Assembly (NCBI GenBank): GCA_016703325.1
Contig: JADJCH010000025.1
Coordinates: 1-64,000, forward strand
Origin: Burkholderiales bacterium
GTDB taxonomy: Bacteria > Pseudomonadota > Gammaproteobacteria > Burkholderiales > Burkholderiaceae_C
Length of the DNA stretch: 64,000 nt
Reading direction: 5' to 3'
Below are positions 18,427 to 28,137 of this stretch, in pieces. How positions within the stretch are numbered: position 1 is the stretch's first letter; each line of letters opens with the position of its first letter. The position numbers were made by a program, and so were the translations under genes. A model generated the notes under the pieces. It had not been told where the DNA came from and did not search any database. It saw nothing but the letters and a program-made list of their open reading frames with translations.

Positions 18427-19014
18427 ATGCTCGAACAACGCATTCAGCAGCAGTTTTTTGACAGCGCCGATCTGAAGTACGCCGCCGCAGAGCATCTGAC
18501 GCGCCCGGTGGCGGATGCCAGCCACGCCCTGATCGGCGCCATCACCTCCGGTGCCAAGGTCCTGGTGTGTGGCAATGGGGCCGGCGCCGGCATTGCCCAG
18601 CACCTGGCCGCCCAGCTGGTGGGCCGTTTCGAACGGGAGCGCCCGGGCCTGGCCGCATTGTGTCTGGCCGCCGATGCCACCATGCTCACCGCGCTCGGGC
18701 GCGACGACGGCTTCGAGCAGTTGTTTGCCAAGCAGGTGCTGGCCCTGGGGCATCCCGGCGACGTGCTGGTGGTGTTGAGCGAGGATGGCCAGCAACCCAA
18801 CCTGCTGGCTGCGGTCGAGGCCGCCCATGACAAGGAAATGAGCGTCATCGCCCTGACCGGTCGTGCCGGTGGGGCGATGGCCTCTGCGCTGCACGACACC
18901 GACATGCACATCTGTGTGCCACACGACCGCCCGGCCCGTGTGCATGAGCTGCACCTGCTGGTGGTGCATTGCCTGTGCGAGGCGGTCGATCTGCAACTGC
19001 TCGGAGACCACTGA
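18427..19014 (+). CDS. diaA: SIS-domain protein DiaA (GmhA-like)
   Basis: Protein of 195 residues, the length of E. coli DiaA (196). DiaA binds DnaA and stimulates timely initiation at oriC. The SIS fold is shown by KVLVCGNGAGAGIAQHLAAQ (phosphosugar loop variant), RDDGFEQLFAKQVLALGHPGD and VVLSEDGQQPNLLAAVEAA. The related enzyme GmhA (sedoheptulose-7-phosphate isomerase) shares these motifs. Position between yraN and dolP and the HELHLLVVHCLCEAVD ending favour DiaA. It is followed after 4 bases by the BON lipoprotein gene. Confidence 0.88.
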   Translation: MLEQRIQQQFFDSADLKYAAAEHLTRPVADASHALIGAITSGAKVLVCGNGAGAGIAQHLAAQLVGRFERERPGLAALCLAADATMLTALGRDDGFEQLFAKQVLALGHPGDVLVVLSEDGQQPNLLAAVEAAHDKEMSVIALTGRAGGAMASALHDTDMHICVPHDRPARVHELHLLVVHCLCEAVDLQLLGDH

Positions 19015-19018
19015 ACCG

Positions 19019-19684
19019 ATGAAGACCCTGATGACCCCTCACAGCACCGCTTCCTCCCGCTCCTTGGCCGCGCGCCGGCCCATCGCCATCACGCTCTTGG
19101 GCCTGGCCCTGAGCAGCGCCACGGTGACCCTGCTGTCCGGTTGTGCGCCGCTGATCGTCGGCGGTGCCGCACTGGGCGGGGCCCTGGTGGCCACCGATCG
19201 CCGCAGCACAGGGGTGCAGCTTGACGATCAGGCACTGGAAGTGCGTGCCGGCAACCGCATCCGCGAGGTGGCGGCCGACCGTGCCCGGGTGTCCGTCAAC
19301 GCCTACAACCGCACCCTGCTGCTCACCGGTGAGGTGCACAAGGACGCAGACAAGGCCGCCGTGGAGGCCGCCGTGGCCAAGCTGGAAGACGTCAAGGTGG
19401 TCAGCGAGATCACGGTGGACTGGCCCACGTCGTCCGACGACCGCTCCCGCGATCTGCTGCTGGCCAGCAAGGTGAAGTCCGCCTTCGTGGAGACCAAGGG
19501 CCTGGAGGCCAACGCCTTCAGCATCGTGGCGCACCGCAAGGTGATCTACCTGATGGGCCGGGTCACCGAAAGCGAAGCCCGCGACGCCGCCGCCGTGGCC
19601 AGCACGGTGCAGGGCGTGCAGAAGGTGGTGCGGGTGCTGGAGGTCATCACCCCCGAGCAGCTCAACGCCATCCGCAGCCGCTGA
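19019..19684 (+). CDS. dolP: BON-domain outer-membrane lipoprotein DolP/YraP-like
   Basis: Lipoprotein of 221 residues. The signal peptide ends in a lipobox LLSGC with the acylated cysteine at position 42. Two BON domains follow: about 65-125 (ARVSVNAYNRTLLLTGEV) and about 145-215 (KVIYLMGRVTESEA, GVQKVVRVLEVI). E. coli DolP supports outer-membrane integrity and lipoprotein homeostasis, and is regulated by sigma-E there. Position 3' of diaA with a 4-base gap matches the E. coli order. The N-terminal region before the lipobox is longer than usual; the ATG at 19019 may not be the true start. Confidence 0.9.
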   Translation: MKTLMTPHSTASSRSLAARRPIAITLLGLALSSATVTLLSGCAPLIVGGAALGGALVATDRRSTGVQLDDQALEVRAGNRIREVAADRARVSVNAYNRTLLLTGEVHKDADKAAVEAAVAKLEDVKVVSEITVDWPTSSDDRSRDLLLASKVKSAFVETKGLEANAFSIVAHRKVIYLMGRVTESEARDAAAVASTVQGVQKVVRVLEVITPEQLNAIRSR

Positions 19685-19745
19685 AGCGCTGCTGCCGGGC
19701 GTGCGATCCTGGCCTCGACCCCCGCCCCACCTGTCCTGACCTCGA

Positions 19746-20639
19746 TCAACTCAGCCGGCGGATCAGGCTGGAGGTGTCCCAGCGGCCGCCGCCCTGGGTC
19801 TGGACATCGGCGTAGAACTGATCCACCAGAGCGGTCACCGGCAGCCGCGCACCGTTGCGCCGGGCTTCGTCCAGCACCAGGCCGAGGTCCTTGCGCATCC
19901 AGTCCACCGCAAAGCCGAAGTTGAACTGGTCGTCCACCATGGTCTTGCCGCGGTTGTCCATCTGCCAGCTCTGAGCGGCGCCCTTGCCGATGACGTCGAG
20001 CACGGCTTTCATGTCCAGGCCCGCCTTCTGGCCGAAGGCGATGGCTTCGGCCAAGCCCTGTACCAACCCGGCGATGCAGATCTGGTTGACCATCTTGGCC
20101 AGCTGGCCGGCGCCGCTGTCGCCGAGCAGGGTGATGGCGCGGGAGTAGGCCAGTGCCACCGGCCGCATCGCCTCGAAGGGGGCTATGTCGCCGCCGCACA
20201 TCACGGTGAGTACGCCGTTGACCGCGCCGGCCTGACCGCCGGAGACCGGGGCATCGATGAAATGCAGGCCCCGCGCAGCGGCCTCGGCGTGCAGCTCGCG
20301 GGCCACCTCGGCCGAGGCGGTGGTGTGGTCCACGAAGACCGCGCCGGCGGCCATGCCGGCCAAGGCACCGTCTGCGCCCAGCACCACCGAACGCAGATCG
20401 TCGTCGTTGCCGACGCAGGCGAACACGAAGTCCGCCCCCCGCGCCGCTTCCCGCGGTGTCGCAGCGGCCCGCCCGCCGTGTTGGGCCACCCATTCGTCCG
20501 CCTTGGCCGCGGTGCGGTTGTAGACGGTGACCTGGTGGCCGGCGCGGGCCAGATGGCCGGCCATCGGGCCGCCCATCACGCCCAGACCGAGAAAGGCGAC
20601 GCGGCGCGCCGGGATGGTTTCGTAGACCTTGGTGTTCAT
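19746..20639 (-). CDS. Beta-hydroxyacid dehydrogenase (3-hydroxyisobutyrate dehydrogenase / tartronate semialdehyde reductase family)
   Basis: NAD(P)-dependent oxidoreductase of 297 residues. The N-terminal Rossmann motif is FLGLGVMGGPMAGHLARAGH. DHTTASAEVARELHAEAA and the substrate-binding DAPVSGGQAGAVNGVL follow. The catalytic lysine lies in GAGQLAKMVNQICIAG. The C-terminal helical domain dimerises (MRKDLGLVLDEARRNGARLP). These motifs do not by themselves separate GarR, MmsB or GLYR-type enzymes. CAGGAG precedes the ATG at 20639. It stands alone, with no glyoxylate or valine catabolic gene beside it, so the substrate is open. Confidence 0.9.
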   Translation of the reverse strand: MNTKVYETIPARRVAFLGLGVMGGPMAGHLARAGHQVTVYNRTAAKADEWVAQHGGRAAATPREAARGADFVFACVGNDDDLRSVVLGADGALAGMAAGAVFVDHTTASAEVARELHAEAAARGLHFIDAPVSGGQAGAVNGVLTVMCGGDIAPFEAMRPVALAYSRAITLLGDSGAGQLAKMVNQICIAGLVQGLAEAIAFGQKAGLDMKAVLDVIGKGAAQSWQMDNRGKTMVDDQFNFGFAVDWMRKDLGLVLDEARRNGARLPVTALVDQFYADVQTQGGGRWDTSSLIRRLS

Positions 20640-20739
20640 GCTGTGCTCCTGGGGCGACTGCCCTTGCCGGCGCACATTGTCACCAAGACGGCGCCGACCG
20701 AGTGCGGGGTGCTCGGCCGGCCCCGGGTTCATCAGGACC

Positions 20740-22197
20740 TCACGGCGTGCGGGTGTCGAACTCGATGCGGCAGGCCTGGCTGTACACCGAGTTGAGTGTG
20801 CCGCCTTCGTGCTGCACATTGCTCAGGTCGACCACAGTGACCTCCGGAACGGCGGCCGAGGGTGCGGCCGACACGGAGATGCTCTCCAGCGAGCCGATGG
20901 CCCGGCTCAGGGTGGCCGACTGCACGAAGGCACTCTTGAAGGTGCTCAGGTTGGTGAAGCCGCTGCCGCTGCTGAGGCTGAAGGTGTTGTCCTTGACGCC
21001 ATCGTTGAAACGGAAGGTCTGCGCGCTGCTGTCGAGGGTCACCGTGCAGGCCTGACCATCGATGCCCGTGCCCACATAAGTGCCCGCCAGGCATCCGATG
21101 TCGCCGAAGGTGGCGCTGAGGGCATTGGAGTTGATCGAGCACCCGGCCAGGCCGGCTGCGGTGACGGTGGTGCCGGCGCGTGGGCGCCAATCCGGGATGC
21201 GGTAGCTGCCGCTGAGGGTGGCCGGCTGCTGCGAGCCGCTGAGGATCGTGGCGGTGAGCGGGGTGTCCGTGAAGGTGACCGTGCCGGCGGTGGTGTCCAC
21301 CGTCACGCCGGTGCAGGGGCCGCAGGTGGCCGCATAGTTGGCAGTGCCCAGAGGCTGGGAGGGGTCCGGGACCAGCGCCACCGCAACCGAGAGCAGCTGC
21401 CCCGTGGCGGCCACATACCGAACCGAGACGCTGTCCAGCCCGGCGTTGCCCTGCAGCGGGTTGGCGCTGCGCCGCATCGACAGCTTGCGGCCGGCGCCGA
21501 AGGAGGTGGTTTCCCAGTCCAGGTCCGGCAGCAGGTTGGGGGCGACGACCCGATCGGCGGCCAGGGCCGTGCTGCGCACCGTGGCCGAGCCCCAGCCAGC
21601 AGGGGCCGGAGCAGGCGCCGGCTCCCCGGCGGCGGTGGTGGCCTGCACGTACCGGCTGCTGCTGTTGCTGAGGTCGCTGCCGGAGGCGTACAGGCCGTTG
21701 AACGCCGGTGAGAAGAAGTCCATGTGACGGTCACCGGACATCATGGCCACCACACCGATGCGCGCGCCGCTGCCGTTGGTGTTGGCGCAGACGGCGGTGA
21801 CTTCCGCGCTGGTGGCGCTGCCGCTCACCCCGCTGCCCGGCGTCACGGTGAGGGTGCTGCCGCTGAGGGTCAGGTTGCCGCTGCCGACCTCGGTCCCGGT
21901 GCCGCTGTCGAAGTGCTTGATGGCGTAGCTGCCGGCAAACGGGGCCAGGTCGGCGGTGGTCAGAGCCGTCATCGTGCCGCAGGCGCCGGCCGGGGAAGGC
22001 GAGGGTGAAGGGGTGGGCGAAGTGGATTCCTCCGAACCACCTCCCCCGCAGGCGGCCAGCAGAACCGCTGCCATCAGGGCCCCCAGCAGGGCGCCGCGGC
22101 CGTGGCCTTGCCGAGCAGGCAAGGGGTTCAGGTCCGTCGCGCGGCGGGTTGCCTCAGGGCAGGCGTCGGTCGGGCGGGGGCAAGGGGTCGGGGTCAT
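20740..22197 (-). CDS. Unrecognised large lipoprotein
   Basis: Protein of 485 residues with a lipobox LLAAC (cysteine at about 50), then a Gly run and a Ser/Thr/Pro linker. A mostly beta-rich body follows, with many Thr, Ser and Gly residues and paired cysteines (for example CGPC, near residues 300-310). Repeated pieces such as GSYRIPDW/GSYAIKHF and GCLAGTYVGTGIDGQACTVTL suggest two or three related beta units. I recognise no catalytic motif. The region before the lipobox is unusually long (about 35 residues), so translation may start further in. TGAGGAACGCC precedes the ATG at 22197. It is divergent from the response regulator at 22401 and could be its target. Confidence 0.7.
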   Translation of the reverse strand: MTPTPCPRPTDACPEATRRATDLNPLPARQGHGRGALLGALMAAVLLAACGGGGSEESTSPTPSPSPSPAGACGTMTALTTADLAPFAGSYAIKHFDSGTGTEVGSGNLTLSGSTLTVTPGSGVSGSATSAEVTAVCANTNGSGARIGVVAMMSGDRHMDFFSPAFNGLYASGSDLSNSSSRYVQATTAAGEPAPAPAPAGWGSATVRSTALAADRVVAPNLLPDLDWETTSFGAGRKLSMRRSANPLQGNAGLDSVSVRYVAATGQLLSVAVALVPDPSQPLGTANYAATCGPCTGVTVDTTAGTVTFTDTPLTATILSGSQQPATLSGSYRIPDWRPRAGTTVTAAGLAGCSINSNALSATFGDIGCLAGTYVGTGIDGQACTVTLDSSAQTFRFNDGVKDNTFSLSSGSGFTNLSTFKSAFVQSATLSRAIGSLESISVSAAPSAAVPEVTVVDLSNVQHEGGTLNSVYSQACRIEFDTRTP

Positions 22198-22400
22198 GGC
22201 GTTCCTCAGGGGGTTGCACGGTGGGCGGGCTGAAACCGCCCTGTCCGGCATGCTAGGAACGCCCTTCCTGGGCGACCACCGTCATCCTGCGGGTGCCGTC
22301 CCCCTCAGAACTGATCCCCTTCACGTGCGCTTTACACGGTGGCGACTCCCGCAATCTGAGCATCGTGATCGGGCCGGCGCGCGGTCACAATGGCTGCACC

Positions 22401-23108
22401 ATGTACGACAGTGCCCTGATCGTTGAAGACCTGGACGAACCCCGCCTCTGGCTGGTGGATGTGATCAAGCGTGCCCTGCCGACCCTGCGCCGGGTGGACG
22501 CCGCGGCCGACCTGGCCCAGGCCGACGCGCTGACCCGCCAGCGCCACTATGGGCTGGCGGTGGTGGACTGGGGGCTGCCGGACGGCACCGCCCAGGCACT
22601 GATCGGCCGGCTGGCGCGCACCATCCCGCCCACGCTGGTGGTGGTGGCGACCATCCACGACGACGACCGCCATGTCTTTCCCGCGCTGCAGGCCGGCGCC
22701 AGCGGCTATGTCCTGAAGTCGCAGCCCCGCGCCGTGGTGGAGGCCCAGCTGCAGCGCATTGCGCAGGGGGAGCCGCCGCTGTCGCCGTCGATCGCTCTGC
22801 GGGTGCTGGCGCATTTCCGGCAGTCTTTCGACCAGGAGGCGGCCGGGGCCCATCGCGCCGAGGCGGGTGACCGGGCATCGGCTCCACCCGCAGTGGCCGT
22901 CGATGAATCGTTGCCCCGGCTGACGCAGCGCGAAGAAGAGGTGCTCAGCATGATGGGCCGGGGCCTGAAGGCCGCAGAGATCGGCCGGCGCCTGGCGATC
23001 AGCGTCAACACCGTCAACGGCTACGTGCGCGAGGTGTACCGCAAGCTGGGCATCTCCAGCCGGGCCGAGGCGGCCCTGGAGGCGACCCGGCGGGGGCTGC
23101 TGGACTGA
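22401..23108 (+). CDS. NarL-family response regulator
   Basis: Response regulator of 235 residues. The receiver has IVEDLDEPRL with the acidic pocket, the phospho-acceptor in LAVVDWGLPDG and the lysine in GYVLKSQPR. After a Pro/Ala linker comes a LuxR-type helix-turn-helix (LTQREEEVLSMMGRG, AEIGRRLAISVNTVNGYVREVYRKLG). It faces, tail to tail, the 7TM histidine kinase ending at 23151, which is its likely partner. The ATG lies in a 203-bp gap shared with the divergent lipoprotein gene. Confidence 0.9.
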   Translation: MYDSALIVEDLDEPRLWLVDVIKRALPTLRRVDAAADLAQADALTRQRHYGLAVVDWGLPDGTAQALIGRLARTIPPTLVVVATIHDDDRHVFPALQAGASGYVLKSQPRAVVEAQLQRIAQGEPPLSPSIALRVLAHFRQSFDQEAAGAHRAEAGDRASAPPAVAVDESLPRLTQREEEVLSMMGRGLKAAEIGRRLAISVNTVNGYVREVYRKLGISSRAEAALEATRRGLLD

Positions 23109-23150
23109 TCTTTCCGCGCCCGGCTTCGCTGCGGGCCCGCCCCCAGGTTC

Positions 23151-25076
23151 TCACCCGGCGGCGGCGCGGGGCGTCGACAGCGGCAGTTCCAGTCGCACCC
23201 GCAGGCCACCCTCGGGTTCGGCCAGCCAGGCGATCTCGGCGCCGATGGCCGTGGATCGGGTGCGCATGGACTGCAGCCCATGGCGGCCGGGCTGAACCTG
23301 CTGTGACGGGATCTGCCCGTGCGGGCAGCCTCGCCCGTTGTCGGCCACTTCCAGCCGCAGGACGTCGGACGCGGCGCTGCAGTGCACTTCCACCCGGCTG
23401 GCCTGGGCATGCTTGACGGCGTTGGTGACCGCTTCCTGCAGGATTCGCATCAACTGCAGCACCAGATCGGCCGGCAGGTCCTGGCCGCCCATGAGCTCGT
23501 CCACCTGCCAGCTCAGCTCGATGCCCAGCGCCTCCAGCCGCGGGTCCCAGCGATGCCGCCAGGCGGCCAGTGCCGGAAGCAGCCGAGTGTCGGCTGCCGT
23601 GGCGTCGATGATCAGGCGCAGGTCGTCCAGGCTTTCCTGCAGCAGTTCGGCCAGGCGCTCCTGGCTGAAGGCGCCACGCTCCACACCCCGCAGGGCGGTC
23701 ATCAGCTGGCCGCCGATGCCGTCGTGCATCTCGCGCACGATGCGCTCGCGCTCCTCGGCCCGGGCGCGTTCACGGGCCTGACCGATGCGGTACTGCTGCT
23801 GCTGCTCGTAGCTGCGCTCGAGTGCTGCAGAACGCTCGGCCACCTTCTGTTCCAGCATCTGATTGAGGTCCCGGGTCAGGGTGAGGGCCTGCATCACATG
23901 GTCGGCGCCGACCACCGCCATCGCCATCAGGAGCACCAGGTAGCCCCACACCAGCAGGGACTGCATGTCGTCCTGGACGCTGAACACACCCTGCACCAGC
24001 AGGAAGTCGCGGCAGGCCCCGGCCAGCAGCGCCGCGTAGCCGGCCACCAGCAGCCAGCCCCGCCAGTGCCCGATCACCTGGCGGTGGCGCAGCGCCATCA
24101 CACACTGCGCGAGCATCCACAGCAGCATGGCCTGGTAGACGGTGGTGCGGCAGGTCACCTCCAGCTCCGGGCGCCACAGGCCCAGGCCCAGCAGCCCGAG
24201 CACCAGCACCATGGTGGCCAGGGAGAGACGCCGCCAGGTCGGGTTCCAGCGCCCCAGCAGGTGCAGGGTGGCAATGGCCAGCGGCAAGCCCAGCAGGAAC
24301 ACCAGCAGCGCCACACCCGACTCGAACAGGGAGGCGGGCAGCGGCAGTGTGGTGGCGGTGCTGTAGATGCCCCGGCCCACCCACGCAGCACAGGCCAGCG
24401 TGAACCACACGAGGCTGGGGTGACGCTGGCGGCGCACCACCGCCAGCATCAGTGCAATGGTCCCCACCACGGTGACCACCAGGCCGGCGCTCTGTGTCCA
24501 GTCGATGCTGCGACGGTACAGCTGGGCCTGCCGCTGGGCCACTTCTTCGATCGGTCCGATGGTGAGTGCCCAGCTTCCCACCGGGATGAACAGGGAGCCC
24601 TCCAGCAGGACCTGCACCTCTTGGGTGCCCGCAGGCAGGCGGTACAGGACGGGCACGCGAGGGTTGGTGAGGCTGTCGTCGGTTGGATCCGGCAGCCACC
24701 ACGTGTCCGCTGGCGCGATGCGCTGGGCTGGTTGACCATCGGCCAGAACCCGGTAGGCCGCGCCCGTGTGCGGCAGCAGCAGGCCGGTTTCCTGCGTACA
24801 GGCAGGGGGCGTGAACCGGTAGCGTGCCCGGGTGAGACCTGAAAACCGCTCACGCGGCACGCGGTCCGGCAGGGTGACCGACTCGGCCTGCGCACCGTCC
24901 TGCCAGTGACGTTGGGCCTGGGTCAGTCGAGACAGGCGGTCACAACCATCGATCCGGCCCGCCATCGACCGGCCGGGCAGCAACAGCCACAGGCTCGCGA
25001 GAATCAGCAGCCACAGCAGCAGCGCTGCAGGCCTTGGCCCTGACCGCGGTCGCAGGCAGCGGCCTCGGTCAGTCAT
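23151..25076 (-). CDS. 7TM (7TMR-DISM-like) histidine kinase of the NarX/HisKA_3 type
   Basis: Sensor kinase of 641 residues. An N-terminal signal anchor (LLLWLLILASLWLLLPG, about 20-38) and a periplasmic beta domain (about 45-195) come first. A block of seven or so membrane helices (about 200-405) follows, then a coiled coil (LNQMLEQKVAERSAALERSY) and a HisKA_3 domain with the phospho-acceptor in REMHDGIGGQL. The HATPase has LMRILQEAVTNAVKHA, DNGRGC and RHGLQSMRTRS. I chose the ATG at 25076 (GAGGGG upstream). It starts 9 bases after the pilU stop, so it should share the pilTU transcript. The partner regulator is probably the convergent gene at 22401. Confidence 0.85.
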   Translation of the reverse strand: MTDRGRCLRPRSGPRPAALLLWLLILASLWLLLPGRSMAGRIDGCDRLSRLTQAQRHWQDGAQAESVTLPDRVPRERFSGLTRARYRFTPPACTQETGLLLPHTGAAYRVLADGQPAQRIAPADTWWLPDPTDDSLTNPRVPVLYRLPAGTQEVQVLLEGSLFIPVGSWALTIGPIEEVAQRQAQLYRRSIDWTQSAGLVVTVVGTIALMLAVVRRQRHPSLVWFTLACAAWVGRGIYSTATTLPLPASLFESGVALLVFLLGLPLAIATLHLLGRWNPTWRRLSLATMVLVLGLLGLGLWRPELEVTCRTTVYQAMLLWMLAQCVMALRHRQVIGHWRGWLLVAGYAALLAGACRDFLLVQGVFSVQDDMQSLLVWGYLVLLMAMAVVGADHVMQALTLTRDLNQMLEQKVAERSAALERSYEQQQQYRIGQARERARAEERERIVREMHDGIGGQLMTALRGVERGAFSQERLAELLQESLDDLRLIIDATAADTRLLPALAAWRHRWDPRLEALGIELSWQVDELMGGQDLPADLVLQLMRILQEAVTNAVKHAQASRVEVHCSAASDVLRLEVADNGRGCPHGQIPSQQVQPGRHGLQSMRTRSTAIGAEIAWLAEPEGGLRVRLELPLSTPRAAAG

Positions 25077-25085
25077 CCACACCCC

Positions 25086-26222
25086 TCAGACGATGGCCAG
25101 GTGTTCGGTGCCGGAGCCGAAGTCGCTGCTGCGCGCACGCCGGCTGTTGAGCTTGATCTGCAGGCGCAGGTCGTTGACCGAGTCGGCATTGCGCAATGCG
25201 TCGGCGTAGGAGATGTAGTGGCTCTCGAACAGATCGAACAGCGCCTGGTCGAAGGTCTGCATGCCGTGCTCGCGGCTCTTCTTCATGATCTCCTTGATGG
25301 CGGTCACCTCGCCTTTGAAGATCAGCTCCGACACCAGTGGGGTGTTGAGCATGATTTCCACGGCGGCAATGCGCCCGGCGCCTTCGTCGCGCGGCAGCAG
25401 GCGCTGCGACACCATCGACTTCAGGTTGAGAGACAGGTCCATCAGCAGCTGGTCGCGCCGATCCTCGGGGAAGAAGTTGATGATGCGGTCCAGCGCCTGG
25501 TTGGCGCTGTTGGCATGCAGCGTGGCCATGCACAGGTGGCCGGTCTCGGCGAAGGCCACCGCGTGTTCCATGGTTTCGCGGTCGCGGATCTCGCCCATCA
25601 GGATCACATCGGGTGCCTGGCGCAGGGTGTTCTTCAGCGCCGCTTCCCAGCCCAGGGTGTCGATGCCGATCTCGCGCTGGGTGACGATGCAGTTCTTGTG
25701 CGGGTGCACGAACTCCACCGGGTCCTCGATGGTGATGATGTGGTCGTAGGCGGTCTCGTTGCGGTGGTCGACCATCGCAGCCAGCGAGGTTGACTTGCCG
25801 GAACCGGTGGCCCCCACCAGGATCACCAGACCGCGCTTGGTCATGGCGATGTCCTTGAGCACCGAGGGCAGACCAAGCTTGTCGATGGTGGGCAGCTCGC
25901 GCGGGATGGTGCGGAACACCATGCCGACCTGGCCCTGCTGCATGAAGGCGTTGACGCGGAAGCGCCCCACCCCCTGCGGCGAGATGGCGAAGTTGCACTC
26001 CTTGGTGCGTTCGAACTCCGCAGCCTGCTTGTCGTTCATCACCGCCCGGGCCAGCGCCAGGGTGTGTTGCCCGGTCAGGGGTTGGGGCGAAACCTTGGTG
26101 ACCTTGCCGTCCACCTTGATGGCCGGTGGGAAGTCGCAGGTCAGGAACAGGTCCGACCCAGCGCGCGAGACCAGCAGGCGCAGCAGGTCATTGATGAATT
26201 TCGACGCCTGGTCGCGTTCCAT
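25086..26222 (-). CDS. pilU: Type IV pilus retraction ATPase PilU
   Basis: Hexameric ATPase at the pilus base that assists PilT in retraction during twitching. The protein has 378 residues. Visible are the Walker A GATGSGKST, the Asp box (HIITIEDPVEFVH), Walker B (DVILMGEIRDRETMEH) and the His box (GHLCMATLHANSANQALDRI). The C terminus carries TPLVSELIFKGEV in place of the AIRNLIRE motif of PilT, as usual for PilU. The ATG at 26222 has AGGAG 9 bases upstream. It lies 17 bases after pilT. Confidence 0.95.
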   Translation of the reverse strand: MERDQASKFINDLLRLLVSRAGSDLFLTCDFPPAIKVDGKVTKVSPQPLTGQHTLALARAVMNDKQAAEFERTKECNFAISPQGVGRFRVNAFMQQGQVGMVFRTIPRELPTIDKLGLPSVLKDIAMTKRGLVILVGATGSGKSTSLAAMVDHRNETAYDHIITIEDPVEFVHPHKNCIVTQREIGIDTLGWEAALKNTLRQAPDVILMGEIRDRETMEHAVAFAETGHLCMATLHANSANQALDRIINFFPEDRRDQLLMDLSLNLKSMVSQRLLPRDEGAGRIAAVEIMLNTPLVSELIFKGEVTAIKEIMKKSREHGMQTFDQALFDLFESHYISYADALRNADSVNDLRLQIKLNSRRARSSDFGSGTEHLAIV

Positions 26223-26239
26223 GCGGGGTGCTCCTGCCG

Positions 26240-27283
<1,044 letters not shown>

Positions 27284-27401
27284 GCTGAAGATGTGGCGGC
27301 CCGGAAAAGGCCTGTTGCAATTCGGGGCCGTCACCCGAGGCTGTGGCCGCTGGATGCTGACGGGTTCTGCTTGAAACCAGATTGCTCTAAGCTCGGTGAT
27401 T

Positions 27402-28097
27402 ATGACGACGATCCAGAGCCGGCTACAAGACGTGACCCAACGGCTTACCAACGCTTGCACCCGGGCCGCTCGGTCTGCGGACAGCGTCACACTGCTGGCG
27501 GTGAGCAAGACCCAGCCTGCCGAGGCACTTCGCGAGGCCTTTGCCGCCGGTCAGCGCGCCTTCGGCGAGAACTATGTGCAGGAGGCGCTGACCAAGATGG
27601 AGGCGCTGGCCGACCTGCGCAGCCAACTGCAGTGGCACCTGATCGGCCCGCTGCAGAGCAACAAGACCCGGGTGGTGGCCGAGGCCTTCGACTGGGTGCA
27701 CAGCGTGGATCGGTTGAAGATCGCCGAGCGCCTGTGCGAACAGCGCCCCGCCTGGGCCGCGCCGCTGCAGGTCTGCCTGCAGGTCAACATCAGCGGTGAA
27801 GTCAGCAAGAGCGGGGTGCCCGCCGAGGAGGTGCCGGCCCTGGCCGAGGCAGTGGCGCGCCTGCCGGACACGCGCCTGCGCCTGCGGGGGCTGATGTCGA
27901 TTCCCGAGCCTGCCGACGATCCCGCCGTCCAGCGCGAGCCGCACCGCCGCCTGCGCGAGCTGCTGCAGCGGCTCAACGACCGCGGTCTGGCCCTGGACAC
28001 CCTGTCCATGGGCATGAGCGCCGACCTGGAGGCTGCCGTGCTGGAGGGCGCCACGCTGGTGCGGGTGGGCACCGCCATTTTCGGCAGCCGCAACTGA
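27402..28097 (+). CDS. yggS: PLP-homeostasis protein YggS/PROSC
   Basis: Cytoplasmic protein that binds pyridoxal 5'-phosphate and buffers the free cofactor; it has no known enzymatic activity. The 231 residues include VTLLAVSKTQPAE with the PLP lysine, AFGENYVQEAL, WHLIGPLQSNK, QVNISGEVSKSG and the C-terminal LSMGMSADLEAAV ending in RVGTAIFGSR. The order yggS-proC downstream of divergent pilT is common in proteobacteria. An in-frame GTG lies 6 bases earlier. proC begins 40 bases after the stop. Confidence 0.96.
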   Translation: MTTIQSRLQDVTQRLTNACTRAARSADSVTLLAVSKTQPAEALREAFAAGQRAFGENYVQEALTKMEALADLRSQLQWHLIGPLQSNKTRVVAEAFDWVHSVDRLKIAERLCEQRPAWAAPLQVCLQVNISGEVSKSGVPAEEVPALAEAVARLPDTRLRLRGLMSIPEPADDPAVQREPHRRLRELLQRLNDRGLALDTLSMGMSADLEAAVLEGATLVRVGTAIFGSRN

Positions 28098-28137
28098 ACC
28101 CCGTCCCCTGAACCTCTTCGACAGATCCCAGCGACAG

